Part shown: piece after piece, positions 55,058-63,796 of the stretch
How positions within the stretch are numbered: the first letter of the stretch is position 1
Layout of the letters: every line of letters starts with the position of its first letter
Source of the DNA: VRUE01 sp963774555
Lineage (GTDB): Bacteria > Actinomycetota > Thermoleophilia > Solirubrobacterales > 70-9
NCBI GenBank assembly: GCA_963774555.1
Contig: CAVZFL010000001.1
Location: 1,426,001-1,490,000 of the forward strand
Direction of reading: 5' to 3'
DNA length: 64,000 nucleotides
Translations under genes and position numbers: made by a program
Notes under the pieces: model-generated
Database searches by the model: none
Told to the model about the DNA's origin: nothing
The model's input: the letters and a program-made list of their open reading frames with translations, nothing else

Positions 55058-56485
55058 ATGAGTGCGCTCGGGCCGACCTCACCCGCCTTGGAGCTCGCCG
55101 CCGCGCTGCGCGCGCGCGAGCTGTCCGCGGTCGAGCTGCTCGACGCCTGCCTCGCGGCGGTCGACGAGCGCAACCCCGAGCTGAACGCGGTCATCTGGCG
55201 CGACGACGAGGCCGCCCGGGCGGCGGCCCGCGAGGCCGACGCGCGCATCGCCGCCGGCGACGAGGCGCCGTTCCTCGGCGTGCCGATCCCGATCAAGGAC
55301 CTGACCGCCGTCGCCGGCTGGCCGGTCACCTACGGCTCCAACGGCGCACCGGAGGAGCCCAGCGAGGAGAGCGAGCTGGTCGTCGAGGCGCTGCCAGCGC
55401 GCCGGCTTCGTGCTCTGCGGCCGAACCAACACGCCCGAGTTCGGCCCGCTCACAGTGGCCGAGAACTCGCGCTACGGCACCACGCGCAACCCCTGGGACA
55501 CCGACCGCGCCTCCGGCGGCTCCTCCGGCGGCGCCTCGGCGGCGGTCGCCGGCGGCATGTTCCCGATCGCCCACGCCAACGACGGCGGCGGCTCGATCCG
55601 CATCCCGGCCGCCTACTGCGGCCTGGTCGGGCTGAAGCCGAGCCGCGGCCGCATCCCGCGGCTCGCCCAGAGCTGGATGGGCGCGGTCGTCGAGGGCGTG
55701 ATCACGCGCACGATCGCCGACACGGCGGCGGCGCTCGACGCGATCGCCGTCCCCGATCCGCTCGCCTGGTTCAACGCGCCGGCCCCGGCACGGCCGTTCG
55801 CCGAGGAGGTCGGCGCACCGGTCGGCACGCTGCGCGTCGGCCTGATGGCCGAGGCGCCGCTCGGGCATCCCGACCGATCCCGCCTGCGTCGAGGCAGCCC
55901 GCGGCGCCGCCGCCCTGCTCGAGGAGCTCGGCCACGAGGTCGTCGAGGTCGAGGTGCCGACTGTCTCCGAGCGAGCTGATCGCCACCCTTCGTCACGATG
56001 ACGACCGCCGGCCTCGCCGACTACGACGGCGTCGACTGGTCGAAGACCGAGCCGCACATCCGCCACGGCCACGAGATGGCGACGACCAAGGTCAGCGCCT
56101 ACGACTACGTGCGTCGCCGCGCAGGCGCTGGAGCGGCTCTCGCGCCGCGAGGTCGCCCGCTGGGGCCGCGACTTCGACGTCCTGCTGACGCCGACCTCGG
56201 CGATCCTGCCGCCCGCGACCGGGTCGGTGCTGGCCGCACAGCACGCGGCTCCCGACGCAGCCCGTGGCCGACGTCGTCAGCTCGGTCTCCTTCACCGCCT
56301 TCGGCAACGTCACCGGCCAGCCCAGCCTTTCGCTGCCGCTGCACTGGAGCGACGACGACATCCCGGTCGGCGTCATGTTCACCGGCGGCCCCTTCGACGA
56401 GGCGACTCTGATCCGCCTCGGCGCCCAGCTCGAAGCGGCCCGTCCCTGGGCCGAGCGGCGCGCCCCGGCCGCCTCCGCGGCCTAG
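55058..56485 (+). pseudogene. Amidase-signature enzyme with six single-base frame breaks
   Basis: ATG 55058 begins LELAAALRARELSAVELLDA. Amidase landmarks follow in shifting frames: GVPIPIKDLTAVAGWPVTYG (catalytic Lys), CGRTNTPEFG, RASGGSSGGASAAVAGGM (cis-Ser), DGGGSIRIPAAYCGLVGLKP (nucleophile Ser), FDVLLTPTSAILPP, FTAFGNVTGQPSLSLPL. Removing one base at each of 55394/5, 55863-5, 55972, 55988, 56115 and 56254 gives one 473-residue protein of normal length with no other defect. Because all six are extra G or C bases, sequence error is as likely as a true pseudogene. The stop shares CTAG with the convergent MocR gene. Confidence 0.72.
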
Positions 56486-57897
56486 CCGGCACTCTCGGCC
56501 AGCGCCTCGGCGACGAGGCCGACGCTCTTCTCGATCGCCGCCTCGGGCAGGCCGGCGAAGCCGAGCACGAGGCCGGGCCGTTCGCTCGGCCTGAAGCTGT
56601 GCAGGGCGAGTCCCTCGAGGCCGACGCCGCGACTGCCGGCGGCCGCGAGGAGGGCCGGCTCGTCGACGCCCGCCGGCAGCTGGGCCAGCTCGTAGAGGCC
56701 CGCCGCGCCCTGCTCGACCCGGACCTCCGGCAGATATTGCGCCAGCGCCCCGAGCAGCGCCTCGCGGCGGCGCTGGTAGCGCAGGCGCATGCGGCGCAGG
56801 TGGCGGTCGAGCTCGCCGCGGACGATGAAGTCGTGCAGGGCGAGCTGGCCGATCGTCTCCGAGCCGCGGTCCTCGATCGCCTTGACCGAGATCAGCGGCC
56901 AGCCGAGCCAGGACGGGGTCAGCATCCAGCCGAGCCGCATCCCCGGCGCCAGCCGCTTGCTCACCGAGCCGAGGAGGGCGACGCGTTCGGGGGCGAGTCC
57001 CTGCAGGGCGCCGACGCCGGGGCGCTCGTAGCGCAGCTCGGCGTCGTAGTCGTCCTCGACGATCAGGCGCTCGCCACGCTCGGCCCACTCGATCAGCGCC
57101 GCCCGCCGCTCGCTGCTGAGCACGCCGCCGGTCGGGAACTGGTGGGAGGGGGTGACGATCGCGGCGGCTGCATCGCTTGCCTCGAGCTCGTTGACCCGCA
57201 GGCCCTCGCCGTCGACCGCGACCGGCACGACCTCGAGCCCGGCCTGCTCGACCGCCAGCCTGTGCCCGTGCCAGCCGGGGTCCTCGAGCGCGACCCGCTC
57301 GACGCCGCGGCTGGCCAGCCAGCGGGCGATCAGGCTCAGGCCCTGGCTGAACCCGGTGCAGATCAGCAGCTGCTCCGGGTCCGCGGCGGCGCCCCGCACC
57401 CGACCCAGGTACTCGGCCAGGGCCTCGCGCAGCGCCGGCACCCCGCGGGGATCGGGGTAGTCGATGGCGTCGAGCGGGGCCTGCCGCCAGGCGGCTCGCA
57501 GGGAGCGCAGCCAGCGGTCGCGGGGGAAGCCGGCGAGGTCGGGCAGGGCGGGGTCGAGGCGGTAGGGGAAGCTCGGCAGGAGGGATGGGGTGGGAGTGCG
57601 GGTGGCCGCCGGGCGAACGGCGCGGGCGACCCGCACCGGTGCGCCCTGGCGGGTGAGGAGGTAGCCCTCGGCGGCGAGCTGCGCATAGGCCTCGACCACG
57701 ACGCCGCGCGATATCCCCAGCTCGGCGGCGAGGCCGCGGGTGGACGGCAGCCGCGCCTCGGCGGTCAGCCTCCCGCTGCGGATCGCATCTCGGATCGAGC
57801 GCTCCAGCTGCTCGTGCAGGGGAGCCTCTCCCTCACGGTCGAGCTCGACGAGGAGTCCAATGCCAACTGGTCTGGTAGAGACGATAGTTACTGGCAC
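56482..57897 (-). CDS. MocR/PdxR-type regulator (GntR HTH plus aminotransferase fold)
   Basis: 471 residues if GTG 57897 is the start. N-terminal GntR winged helix: PLHEQLERSIRDAIRSGRLT, RLPSTRGLAAELGISRGVVV, AYAQLAAEGYLLTRQGAPVR. C-terminal class I aminotransferase-like domain: AIDYPDPRGVPALREALAEY, AAIVTPSHQFPTGGVLSSER, IVEDDYDAELRYERPG, LLGSVSKRLAPGMRLGW (PLP Lys in SVSKRLAPG). Such regulators sense PLP; pdxH nearby makes PdxR a reasonable guess. A TATACA hexamer at 57903-57898 abuts this GTG, so the real start or promoter needs mapping. Confidence 0.86.
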   Translation of the reverse strand: MPVTIVSTRPVGIGLLVELDREGEAPLHEQLERSIRDAIRSGRLTAEARLPSTRGLAAELGISRGVVVEAYAQLAAEGYLLTRQGAPVRVARAVRPAATRTPTPSLLPSFPYRLDPALPDLAGFPRDRWLRSLRAAWRQAPLDAIDYPDPRGVPALREALAEYLGRVRGAAADPEQLLICTGFSQGLSLIARWLASRGVERVALEDPGWHGHRLAVEQAGLEVVPVAVDGEGLRVNELEASDAAAAIVTPSHQFPTGGVLSSERRAALIEWAERGERLIVEDDYDAELRYERPGVGALQGLAPERVALLGSVSKRLAPGMRLGWMLTPSWLGWPLISVKAIEDRGSETIGQLALHDFIVRGELDRHLRRMRLRYQRRREALLGALAQYLPEVRVEQGAAGLYELAQLPAGVDEPALLAAAGSRGVGLEGLALHSFRPSERPGLVLGFAGLPEAAIEKSVGLVAEALAESAG

Positions 57898-57913
57898 TGT
57901 ATAGAGGACCAGT
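57866..57913. promoter_or_regulatory. Possible MocR operator/promoter
   Basis: ACTGGTC (57866-57872) and GACCAGT (57907-57913) are inverted; an extra ACTGG recurs at 57890. TATACA on the minus strand (57903-57898) could be the -10 of the MocR gene. AT-richer than its surroundings. Confidence 0.4.
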
Positions 57914-57964
57914 CTCGTCCTAAGGTCCCTCCACCATGCGGAAGGCCAATCCGAGCGCTGACGT

Positions 57965-58001
57965 GTCGCACTTCTCTCCGCTATGCGGGGAAAAGTGCGA
58001 C
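57965..58001. repeat. Intergenic hairpin
   Basis: GTCGCACTT (57965-57973) pairs with AAGTGCGAC (57993-58001); inner CCGC/GCGG closes a TAT loop. Sits between the MocR promoter and the FAD enzyme gene, upstream of both. Confidence 0.6.
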
Positions 58002-58030
58002 CGCAAGGCGAGTCGAGGCAGGAGGTTCGA

Positions 58031-59197
58031 ATGAGGCGTGTGACGATTGTCGGCGGCGGTCTCGCCGGTCTCACGGCGGCGATCGTCAGCGCCGAAGCCG
58101 GGGCCGAGGTGCGGCTGTGCGAGGCGCACGAGACCCTCGGTGGGCGGGCTCGCAGCATGGATGGTCCGTATAAGGCGAACCTCGGGCCGCACGTCATCTA
58201 CAAGGACGGGCCGCTCTGGGATTGGCTGGCCGAGCGTGACCTCTTGCCGCCCTTCTCCGGGCCGCCGCTGGCCGGGATTCGCTTCCGCTGGCAGGGGGAA
58301 GTGCGGCGCACGCCACCACTGGGAACGATCCCAGCGGTGCTCCGACTGCGCGGTCGCCAGGCGCCGGTCGACCAGGACTTCCGCAGCTGGGTCGCCGCTC
58401 ATGCCGACGAGCGCACCGCGGCGATGCTCTCGGCCGCCGCCGGCGTTTACACCTTCCACCACGACCCGGGCGAGCTCTCCGCCGCTTTTGTCTGGTCCCA
58501 CTCGGTGCGGGTGCTGCTCAGCCCGCCGCCGACCGCGCGCTACCTGCACGGGGGCTGGAGCGCCCTGATCGGCACGCTGGAGACGAGGGCGCGCAGGCTC
58601 GGCGTGCGGATCGAGACCGGTAAGACGGTCGAGTCGCTGCCGGAGGCTCCGGCGATCGTCGCCACCGAGCTGAGCCAGGCGCGGCAGCTGCTCGGCGACG
58701 ACTCGCTGAGCTGGCCCGGCGGCCACACCGTCTGCATCGACCTCGGCATTCGCCGGCGCCGCGGCGACCCGTTCATCGTCTCCGACCTCGACGAGGCGGG
58801 TTGGATCGAGCGCTTCAGCGCGCCCGACCCCTCGCTGGCGCCGCAGGGCGAGGAGCTGGTGCAGGCGCAGATGCCGGTCCGGCCGGGGGAGAGTGCGGAC
58901 CAGGCCGCCCTGAGGCTGGAGCAGCTGCTCGATGCCTCGCTGCCGCAGCGCCGCGAGCGCGAGACCTGGCGCCGGCGCCAGGTCATGGAGGGGCGGACCG
59001 GCCCGCTCGACCATCCCGGCAGGACCTGGCGCGACCGCCCCGCGGTCGACCGTGGTGGCGGGGTCTACCTGGCCGGCGACATGGTCGCCGCTCCCGGCCT
59101 GCTCTCCGAGGTCGCCTGGGCGAGCGCGGTCGAGGCGAGCAAGCTCGCGCTCGAGGCGGCGGGTAGCGGGCGGGCCGCGCTGAAGCGCGTGGCTTAG
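58031..59197 (+). CDS. FAD-dependent amine-oxidase/phytoene-desaturase-like oxidoreductase
   Basis: 388 residues from ATG 58031 with GGAGG 6 nt upstream. N-terminal FAD motif TIVGGGLAGLTAAIVSAEAG with the acidic end of strand 2 (VRLCEAHETLGGRARSMDG), and the C-terminal FAD motif GVYLAGDMVAAPGLLSEVAW. The middle region (FYTFHHD-like GVYTFHHDPGELSAAFVW, YLHGGWSALIGTLETRARRL) matches NAD(P)-binding amine-oxidase/carotenoid-desaturase relatives of actinobacteria. Substrate unknown. No carotenoid genes are near. Confidence 0.82.
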   Translation: MRRVTIVGGGLAGLTAAIVSAEAGAEVRLCEAHETLGGRARSMDGPYKANLGPHVIYKDGPLWDWLAERDLLPPFSGPPLAGIRFRWQGEVRRTPPLGTIPAVLRLRGRQAPVDQDFRSWVAAHADERTAAMLSAAAGVYTFHHDPGELSAAFVWSHSVRVLLSPPPTARYLHGGWSALIGTLETRARRLGVRIETGKTVESLPEAPAIVATELSQARQLLGDDSLSWPGGHTVCIDLGIRRRRGDPFIVSDLDEAGWIERFSAPDPSLAPQGEELVQAQMPVRPGESADQAALRLEQLLDASLPQRRERETWRRRQVMEGRTGPLDHPGRTWRDRPAVDRGGGVYLAGDMVAAPGLLSEVAWASAVEASKLALEAAGSGRAALKRVA

Positions 59198-59199
59198 GA

Positions 59200-59245
59200 C
59201 GCATCCGACATTGACCCATCCTGGTGTGGGTCAATGTCGGATGCG
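59200..59245. repeat. Intergenic inverted repeat (19-bp arms)
   Basis: Perfect 19-bp arms, 59200-59218 (CGCATCCGACATTGACCCA) and 59227-59245, with an 8-nt loop. Begins 3 nt after the FAD enzyme stop and ends 25 nt before the Nudix start. Could terminate transcription, but there is no T-tract. Confidence 0.8.
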
Positions 59246-59270
59246 CCGGTAGTTGGCTACCGTCCAGGCG

Positions 59271-59738
59271 GTGGCCGCGACCAGTGCCGGGATCCTGCTC
59301 TTTCGCCATGCCTCCGATGCGCTGGAGGTGCTGCTGATCCACCCCGGCGGCCCGTTCTGGGCAAAGAAGGACGAGGGCGCCTGGTCGATTCCCAAGGGGG
59401 AAGTGGAGGAGGGGGAGGAGCCGCAGGCATGCGCGCTGCGCGAGCTCGGCGAGGAGCTGGGGACGGCGCCGGCGATCGCGGTCGAGCAGCTGATCGACCT
59501 CGGCACGGTGCGCCAGAAGGCGGGCAAGCTGGTTCACTGCTGGGCGGCCGAGGCGGACTTCGATCCGGCGACGCTGAAGAGCAACACCTTCACGATGGAG
59601 TGGCCGCCGCGCTCCGGTCGCCAGCAGGAGTTCCCCGAGGTCGATCGGGCCGAGTGGTTCGGCCTCGTGGCGGCAAGGGGGAAGATGAACCCAGCCCAGG
59701 TCGAGCTGCTCGACCGGTTGCAGGCAAACGTCGAATAG
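59271..59738 (+). CDS. Nudix hydrolase
   Basis: 155 residues from GTG 59271 (TTG 59253 would add six). Nudix box GEVEEGEEPQACALRELGEE (then LG) fits GX5EX7REUXEEXGU with all acidic metal ligands. It begins SAGILLFRHASDALEVLLIH and includes GGPFWAKKDEGAWSIPKGE, typical of the small actinobacterial Nudix group acting on nucleoside diphosphate derivatives. Substrate not assignable. Confidence 0.9.
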   Translation: MAATSAGILLFRHASDALEVLLIHPGGPFWAKKDEGAWSIPKGEVEEGEEPQACALRELGEELGTAPAIAVEQLIDLGTVRQKAGKLVHCWAAEADFDPATLKSNTFTMEWPPRSGRQQEFPEVDRAEWFGLVAARGKMNPAQVELLDRLQANVE

Positions 59739-59749
59739 GGAGGTAGCGA

Positions 59750-60136
59750 GTGGAGGCATCGAGTCAGGCCGAGCCGTTGAACCAGGAGGGGTTTGCGGCG
59801 TATTCCGCGCGGGCCGACGAGCAGACGCCGGTGGTGATGCTCAACCTGCTCGCCTTCAAGCCCGAAGGGGGGCGGGAGCGCTACGAGGAATACGGCGCCG
59901 GGGTCGCGCCGCTGCTGGAGCGGGCCGGGGGGCGGATCGTCTGGCTTGGCGCGCCGGCGGCGCCGCTGCTCGGCGAGGGCGGCTGGGACCTCGTCGTCCT
60001 GGTCGAGTACCCGACCCGCCGCGCCTTCCTCGAGATGATCGGCTCGCCCGAGTACCAGGAGATCGCCCACCTGCGCACCGAGGCGCTGGTCCGGGGCGAG
60101 CTGCACCCGATGGACCCGGGCGACGCGCTTCCGTAG
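59750..60136 (+). CDS. DUF1330-like protein
   Basis: 128 residues from GTG 59750, with GGGAGG 8 nt upstream and 11 nt after the Nudix stop. Dimeric alpha/beta-barrel pattern: VVMLNLLAFKPEGGRERYEE, RAGGRIVWLGAPAAPLLGEG, WDLVVLVEYPTRRAFLEMIG, YQEIAHLRTEALVRGEL. Close to DUF1330 proteins. Function unknown; co-transcription with Nudix is likely. Confidence 0.8.
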   Translation: MEASSQAEPLNQEGFAAYSARADEQTPVVMLNLLAFKPEGGRERYEEYGAGVAPLLERAGGRIVWLGAPAAPLLGEGGWDLVVLVEYPTRRAFLEMIGSPEYQEIAHLRTEALVRGELHPMDPGDALP

Positions 60137-60168
60137 CGCCTCTTCCCGGCCGTCCTATACTCGCCGCG

Positions 60169-61254
60169 ATGGCCGACCGTCCCGACCCGAGCTCAGCGCC
60201 GCCGCCTGGCGACGGGCCCTCGGGCAGGCCGCTGCCGCTCTCCGTCCGCCTGCTTGCCGCTGGGGTGCGCGGGGCGCGCGACGTCGGCAAGGCCGCCGGC
60301 ATCGACCGGGCGCTGGAGAGCGCCGCCGAGGAGGCGCTGGTTGCCGCGGTCGAGAGCGAGGCGGTCGAACGGGCGATCGCGCGGGTGCTTAAAGGGCCTG
60401 TGGTCGAGGAGGCGATGAACTCGGCGCTGGAGAGCGACGCGGTCAAGAACGCCCTGATCGAGGCGCTCGACAGCGAGCTGGTCGACGAGGTCTGGCGGCG
60501 GCTGCTGGCCAGCGACGAGGCGCAGCGGCTGGTCGAGCGGATCGCCGAGGCGCCGGAGATCCGCGCCGCGATCAGCGCCCAGAGCGTCGGCATGATCGAG
60601 GACGTCGGCCACACGATCGGCAACGGCACGCGGCGGCTGGACGGCGTGCTCGAGCGGGTCGTGCGCAGGATCTTCTTCCGGCGCCGGAGGGCGGAGCCGA
60701 CCGAGCGGGCCGGCGCGGTCACCCGCGGGCTCGCCTTCGGGCTCGACGTGCTGATCGTCAACCTCGGCTTCTCCGGCCTCGCCGCCGTCGCCGCCCTGAT
60801 CGCCTCGGCCTTCACCGGCAACGGCAACGGCGTCTCCAGCGTGGCTCTCGCCGCCGGCACGTTCCTCTGGTTCTCGCTCGGCAGCCTCTACCTGGTCGGC
60901 TTCTGGTCGCTCGCCGGGCAGACGCTGGGCATGCGCTTCCTAGGCATCAGGCTCGATGTCGGGGGCCGCGGCCTGCGACTCGGCCTCGCCGTGAGGAGGC
61001 TGATCGGTATGGCCCTGGCGACGATCCCATTCTTCCTCGGCTTCCTCGGCATCTTCTTCGACGAGCGACGGCGCGCCTGGGACGACCGGATGAGCAGGAC
61101 CGACGTCGTCTACGAGGGCAACGAGCGCACGCCGGCGCCTTGGTCGCACCTCCCGATTGCCGAGCCCGGGCTGGAGGGAGCCGGCGGAACGACGAAGGCC
61201 CCGGATCCCCGGGGCCTTCGGACGCAGCGTGTAGTTGGGTCCTCGCCTAGCTGA
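60169..61254 (+). CDS. RDD-family membrane protein
   Basis: 361 residues from ATG 60169. A long N-terminal alpha-helical region (about 30-165) rich in E/A/V repeats precedes the RDD domain: VTRGLAFGLDVLIVNLGFSG, TFLWFSLGSLYLVGFWSLAG, GQTLGMRFLGIRLDVGGRG, FFDERRRAWDDRMSRTDVVY. The conserved Arg and the two Asp of RDD are visible. The last 20 codons run through a perfect 12-bp-arm hairpin. RDD proteins may act in transport or membrane homeostasis; the role here is unknown. Confidence 0.85.
   Translation: MADRPDPSSAPPPGDGPSGRPLPLSVRLLAAGVRGARDVGKAAGIDRALESAAEEALVAAVESEAVERAIARVLKGPVVEEAMNSALESDAVKNALIEALDSELVDEVWRRLLASDEAQRLVERIAEAPEIRAAISAQSVGMIEDVGHTIGNGTRRLDGVLERVVRRIFFRRRRAEPTERAGAVTRGLAFGLDVLIVNLGFSGLAAVAALIASAFTGNGNGVSSVALAAGTFLWFSLGSLYLVGFWSLAGQTLGMRFLGIRLDVGGRGLRLGLAVRRLIGMALATIPFFLGFLGIFFDERRRAWDDRMSRTDVVYEGNERTPAPWSHLPIAEPGLEGAGGTTKAPDPRGLRTQRVVGSSPS
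61193..61220. terminator. Hairpin in the 3' end of the RDD gene
   Basis: Perfect 12-bp arms CGAAGGCCCCGG (61193-61204) and complement (61209-61220), 4-nt loop. Lies 27 nt beyond the convergent stop at 61247, so it may terminate both genes while being translated as the RDD C-terminus. Confidence 0.65.
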
Positions 61255-61630
61255 CGGTGCCTTCGGGGCCCTCGGCCAGCTTGTAGATGATGATGATCGC
61301 GAGGGCGAAGATCGCCAGCGACCAGAACGGGTAGGCGGGGATTGAGAGCAGCGCGCCGATCGCGTTCAGCGAGGCGACGAAGATGCCGAACCAGCGCCCG
61401 AACTCTCCACCGGAGAAGAGCGAGAACGCCGCGACGAGCTCGAGCACGCCGAGGATCAGGATGATCCAGCCCCAGGTGTGCAGCCCGCTGATGATGTAGG
61501 TGGCGTTCTCGGTGAAGAACTTCGAGTCGCCGATAGCTGCAATGCCGTAGATGATGTTCAACACTCCTGCGACCAGCAGCAGGACGCCGGCGAATACCCA
61601 CCAGCCGCTGAGTGTGCTCTCCTCGTTCAT
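61247..61630 (-). CDS. DUF7144-type four-helix membrane protein
   Basis: 127 residues from ATG 61630. Four helices: WVFAGVLLLVAGVLNIIYGI, WGWIILILGVLELVAAFSLF, WFGIFVASLNAIGALLSIPA, FWSLAIFALAIIIIYKLAEG. This WW.F.G..L...G..N...G pattern is the DUF7144/SPW-like actinobacterial membrane family. Function unknown. Confidence 0.82.
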   Translation of the reverse strand: MNEESTLSGWWVFAGVLLLVAGVLNIIYGIAAIGDSKFFTENATYIISGLHTWGWIILILGVLELVAAFSLFSGGEFGRWFGIFVASLNAIGALLSIPAYPFWSLAIFALAIIIIYKLAEGPEGTVS

Positions 61631-61726
61631 ACGTGTCCCTTTCGTGTGCGGATAGGCACGTTCAACATACGGCGAGGTATTCCGGAAATCCACTGAGTTT
61701 CCTGCACTGGCGTAGTCTCCCCGCCC

Positions 61727-62611
61727 ATGGACGTGTTCCGCACGCCGGAGGAGAGCCTGCAGGGGCTGCCCGATTTCCCTTTCGAGTCGAGCTACCGCGA
61801 GGTCGACGGGGTGCGGCTCGCCTATCTCGACGAGGGTGAGGGCCGTCCGGTGGTCTTCTTCCACGGCGAGCCGACCTGGTCCTACCTCTGGCGCAAGGTG
61901 ATCCCGCCGGTGCGTGACGCGGGCTACCGCTGCATAGCGCCCGACTACGCAGGGTTCGGCCGCTCCGACAAGCCCACCGACCTCGACTGGTACAGCTACG
62001 ATCGCCACGTCGAGTTGATCGCCACCCTGCTGGAGGAGCTCGACGTGCGCGACGCGACCGCGGTCGTCCACGACTGGGGCGGGCCGATTGGGCTGCGGCT
62101 GGCTGTCGAGCATCCCGATCGCTTCTCCCGCCTGGTGATCATGGAGACCGGTCCCTTCACCGGCCACCAACGGATGAGCGACGCCTGGCTCAAGTTCCGC
62201 GAGTTCGTCCGCGACAACGCCGACGTGCCGGTTGGGATGCTGGTGCGCGGCGGTTGCAAGGAGGACCCGGGCGACGAGGTGATCGCCGCCTACGAAGCGC
62301 CCTATCCGACGCCCGAGTCCAAGGCCGGCGCCCGCGCCTTCCCGCTGATCTTGCCGACCGAGCCCGATGCGCCGGGTGCCGCCGAGGGCAAAGCCGTTGC
62401 CGACGCGCTGCGCGAGGACGAGCGACCGGCGCTGGTGCTCTGGGCCGACTCCGACTTCATCCTGCCCTTCTCAGTCGGCGAAAGGGTCTCCGAGCAGCTC
62501 AACTTCCCCCCGCCGCGCAAGATCGAGAACGCCTCCCACTTCCTGCAGGAGGACGCCGGCCCGGAGATCGGCCGCATCATCGCCGAGTGGCTGCAGTCGC
62601 CGTCCGGCTGA
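61727..62611 (+). CDS. Haloalkane dehalogenase (HLD-I type)
   Basis: 294 residues from ATG 61727. HGEPTWSYLWRKVIPPV holds the oxyanion Glu and a tunnel Trp. The nucleophile Asp and halide-binding Trp are in AVVHDWGGPIGLRLA, the catalytic acid in LVLWADSDFILPF, and the His in IENASHFLQEDAG. The EPTW..LWR and HDWGG combination marks haloalkane dehalogenases over epoxide hydrolases. It would release halide from short alkyl halides. Its 3' end overlaps the convergent metallophosphoesterase frame. Confidence 0.88.
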   Translation: MDVFRTPEESLQGLPDFPFESSYREVDGVRLAYLDEGEGRPVVFFHGEPTWSYLWRKVIPPVRDAGYRCIAPDYAGFGRSDKPTDLDWYSYDRHVELIATLLEELDVRDATAVVHDWGGPIGLRLAVEHPDRFSRLVIMETGPFTGHQRMSDAWLKFREFVRDNADVPVGMLVRGGCKEDPGDEVIAAYEAPYPTPESKAGARAFPLILPTEPDAPGAAEGKAVADALREDERPALVLWADSDFILPFSVGERVSEQLNFPPPRKIENASHFLQEDAGPEIGRIIAEWLQSPSG

Positions 62612-63696
62612 CGGCGGCGCGCAGCTCCTCGCGCCTGGCGCTCGGCGAGCAGGCGCACGCGCCGCGGCGGTCCCTCGTCCTCGACCCAGGTGACGGTGCC
62701 GGGCCAGTAGGGACCCGGCGGAGAGCCCGGGTGGTGGAAGGCGTCGGCGTAGACCCAGCTGCCGGTGTTGTGGAGGAGGCCGCCGCCGGGCAGGGCCCAC
62801 TCGGCGTCGCTCTCTTCGGGGCCACCGCGGTGGGTGTGGCCCGTGATCGTGTGGGCGGCCTCGACTCGCAGGCGCCGGGTCATCTCGGTCGCCGCGGCGA
62901 TGCCGCTGCGGGTGATCTCCTTGGCCGAGAGGTCGGTCCCGAAGTCGGAGCGCAGGGCGCGGTTGAGGGCCCAGACGCCCGCCGGGACGCCGGCTGCGAA
63001 GGCAGCTTTGACCGCGGCGGCGCGGGCGCGCCCGCCGTTGCGCCGGCCCGAAAGCGAGCGCCAGGCGCGTTCGGAGGGGCGGGTGGCACCGCGCGCCAGG
63101 CCGGCCTCGGCGAGGCCGAAGGCGAGGCCGTAGATCGGGCGCAGGACGCGCTCATAGGCGGCGGGGGAGGCGGGGTCGGGCGGCCCTCCGCCGGTCCGCA
63201 TGATCGCCGCCGCGGCGACGCACTCCAGGCGCGGCAGGCTCATGTGCAGGTCCATGTAGTGGCCGTGGGTGGCGTAGACGTCGTCGCGCAGCCAGAGGCC
63301 GGGGTAGGCGATGCCGAGCTCGGCATCGCCGAGCCAGGTGGCGATCCGGGTTGCCGCCTCGCCGGCCGGCAGGGCGCGGTGCTCGAGGCCGAGCTGGGCG
63401 CCGGCCAGCGCCACCTCCTCGAGCAACGGCTCGGCCAGGCGATGGTCGTGGTTGCCGGGGACGAGGACGATGCGCCGCCCCGCCATCGCCTCGCCGAGCT
63501 CCTCGAAGAACGGTTGCGCCGACTCCAGCACCCGGGCCAGCGGCAGTTCGCGCAGCTCGAGCACGTCGCCGAGCAGGACCAGCCGGTCGGCGGCAGCGAT
63601 CTCGTCGAGCAGGATGCGACGAATCGCCGGGTCCCGTCCCAGGTCCTCGCCGCTGGCGCCGCCCAGGTGCAGGTCGGAGACGATCGCGGTTCGCAT
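62302..63696 (-). CDS. Metallophosphoesterase, 3' end probably frame-disturbed
   Basis: Begins at ATG 63696: MRTAIVSDLHLGGASGEDLG (metal motif DxH), LVLLGDVLELRELPL (GDxxE), VLVPGNHDHRLAEPL (GNHD), ATHGHYMDL and ITGHTHRGGPEE (GHTH) complete the calcineurin-like set. The uninterrupted frame runs to 62302, overlapping the dehalogenase by 310 nt with antisense-like residues. If one base is dropped near 62640 the protein ends QAEELRAAVSRTATAATRR at 62577, overlapping by only 35 nt and giving about 372 residues. I think that is the real end. Substrate unknown. Confidence 0.8.
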   Translation of the reverse strand: MRTAIVSDLHLGGASGEDLGRDPAIRRILLDEIAAADRLVLLGDVLELRELPLARVLESAQPFFEELGEAMAGRRIVLVPGNHDHRLAEPLLEEVALAGAQLGLEHRALPAGEAATRIATWLGDAELGIAYPGLWLRDDVYATHGHYMDLHMSLPRLECVAAAAIMRTGGGPPDPASPAAYERVLRPIYGLAFGLAEAGLARGATRPSERAWRSLSGRRNGGRARAAAVKAAFAAGVPAGVWALNRALRSDFGTDLSAKEITRSGIAAATEMTRRLRVEAAHTITGHTHRGGPEESDAEWALPGGGLLHNTGSWVYADAFHHPGSPPGPYWPGTVTWVEDEGPPRRVRLLAERQARGAARRRQPDGDCSHSAMMRPISGPASSCRKWEAFSILRGGGKLSCSETLSPTEKGRMKSESAQSTSAGRSSSRSASATALPSAAPGASGSVGKISGKARAPALDSGVG

Positions 63697-63710
63697 CCCC
63701 GCAACCTAGC

Positions 63711-63755
63711 GGTGCAACGCTTTGTCCCCCTGTCGGGTGAACAACGCGTTGCACC
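63711..63755. promoter_or_regulatory. Inverted repeat between divergent genes
   Basis: GGTGCAACGC (63711-63720) pairs with GCGTTGCACC (63746-63755); inner TTGT/ACAA also pair. Lies between the divergent metallophosphoesterase and hydrolase starts, so an operator is likelier than a terminator. Confidence 0.45.
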
Positions 63756-63796
63756 CAGGTGTTTGGCTGCTCAGCCAGTGTGGCTAGACTTCCCGG

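Noticed and set aside
54308..56188. 626-codon plus-strand ORF starting antisense to pdxH
   Set aside because: Only the part from 55058 is meaningful, as the start of the amidase; the rest is antisense to pdxH or out of frame.
55058..56485. Programmed +1 frameshifting in the amidase
   Set aside because: Six separate sites without a common slippery sequence or structure; sequence error or decay is simpler.
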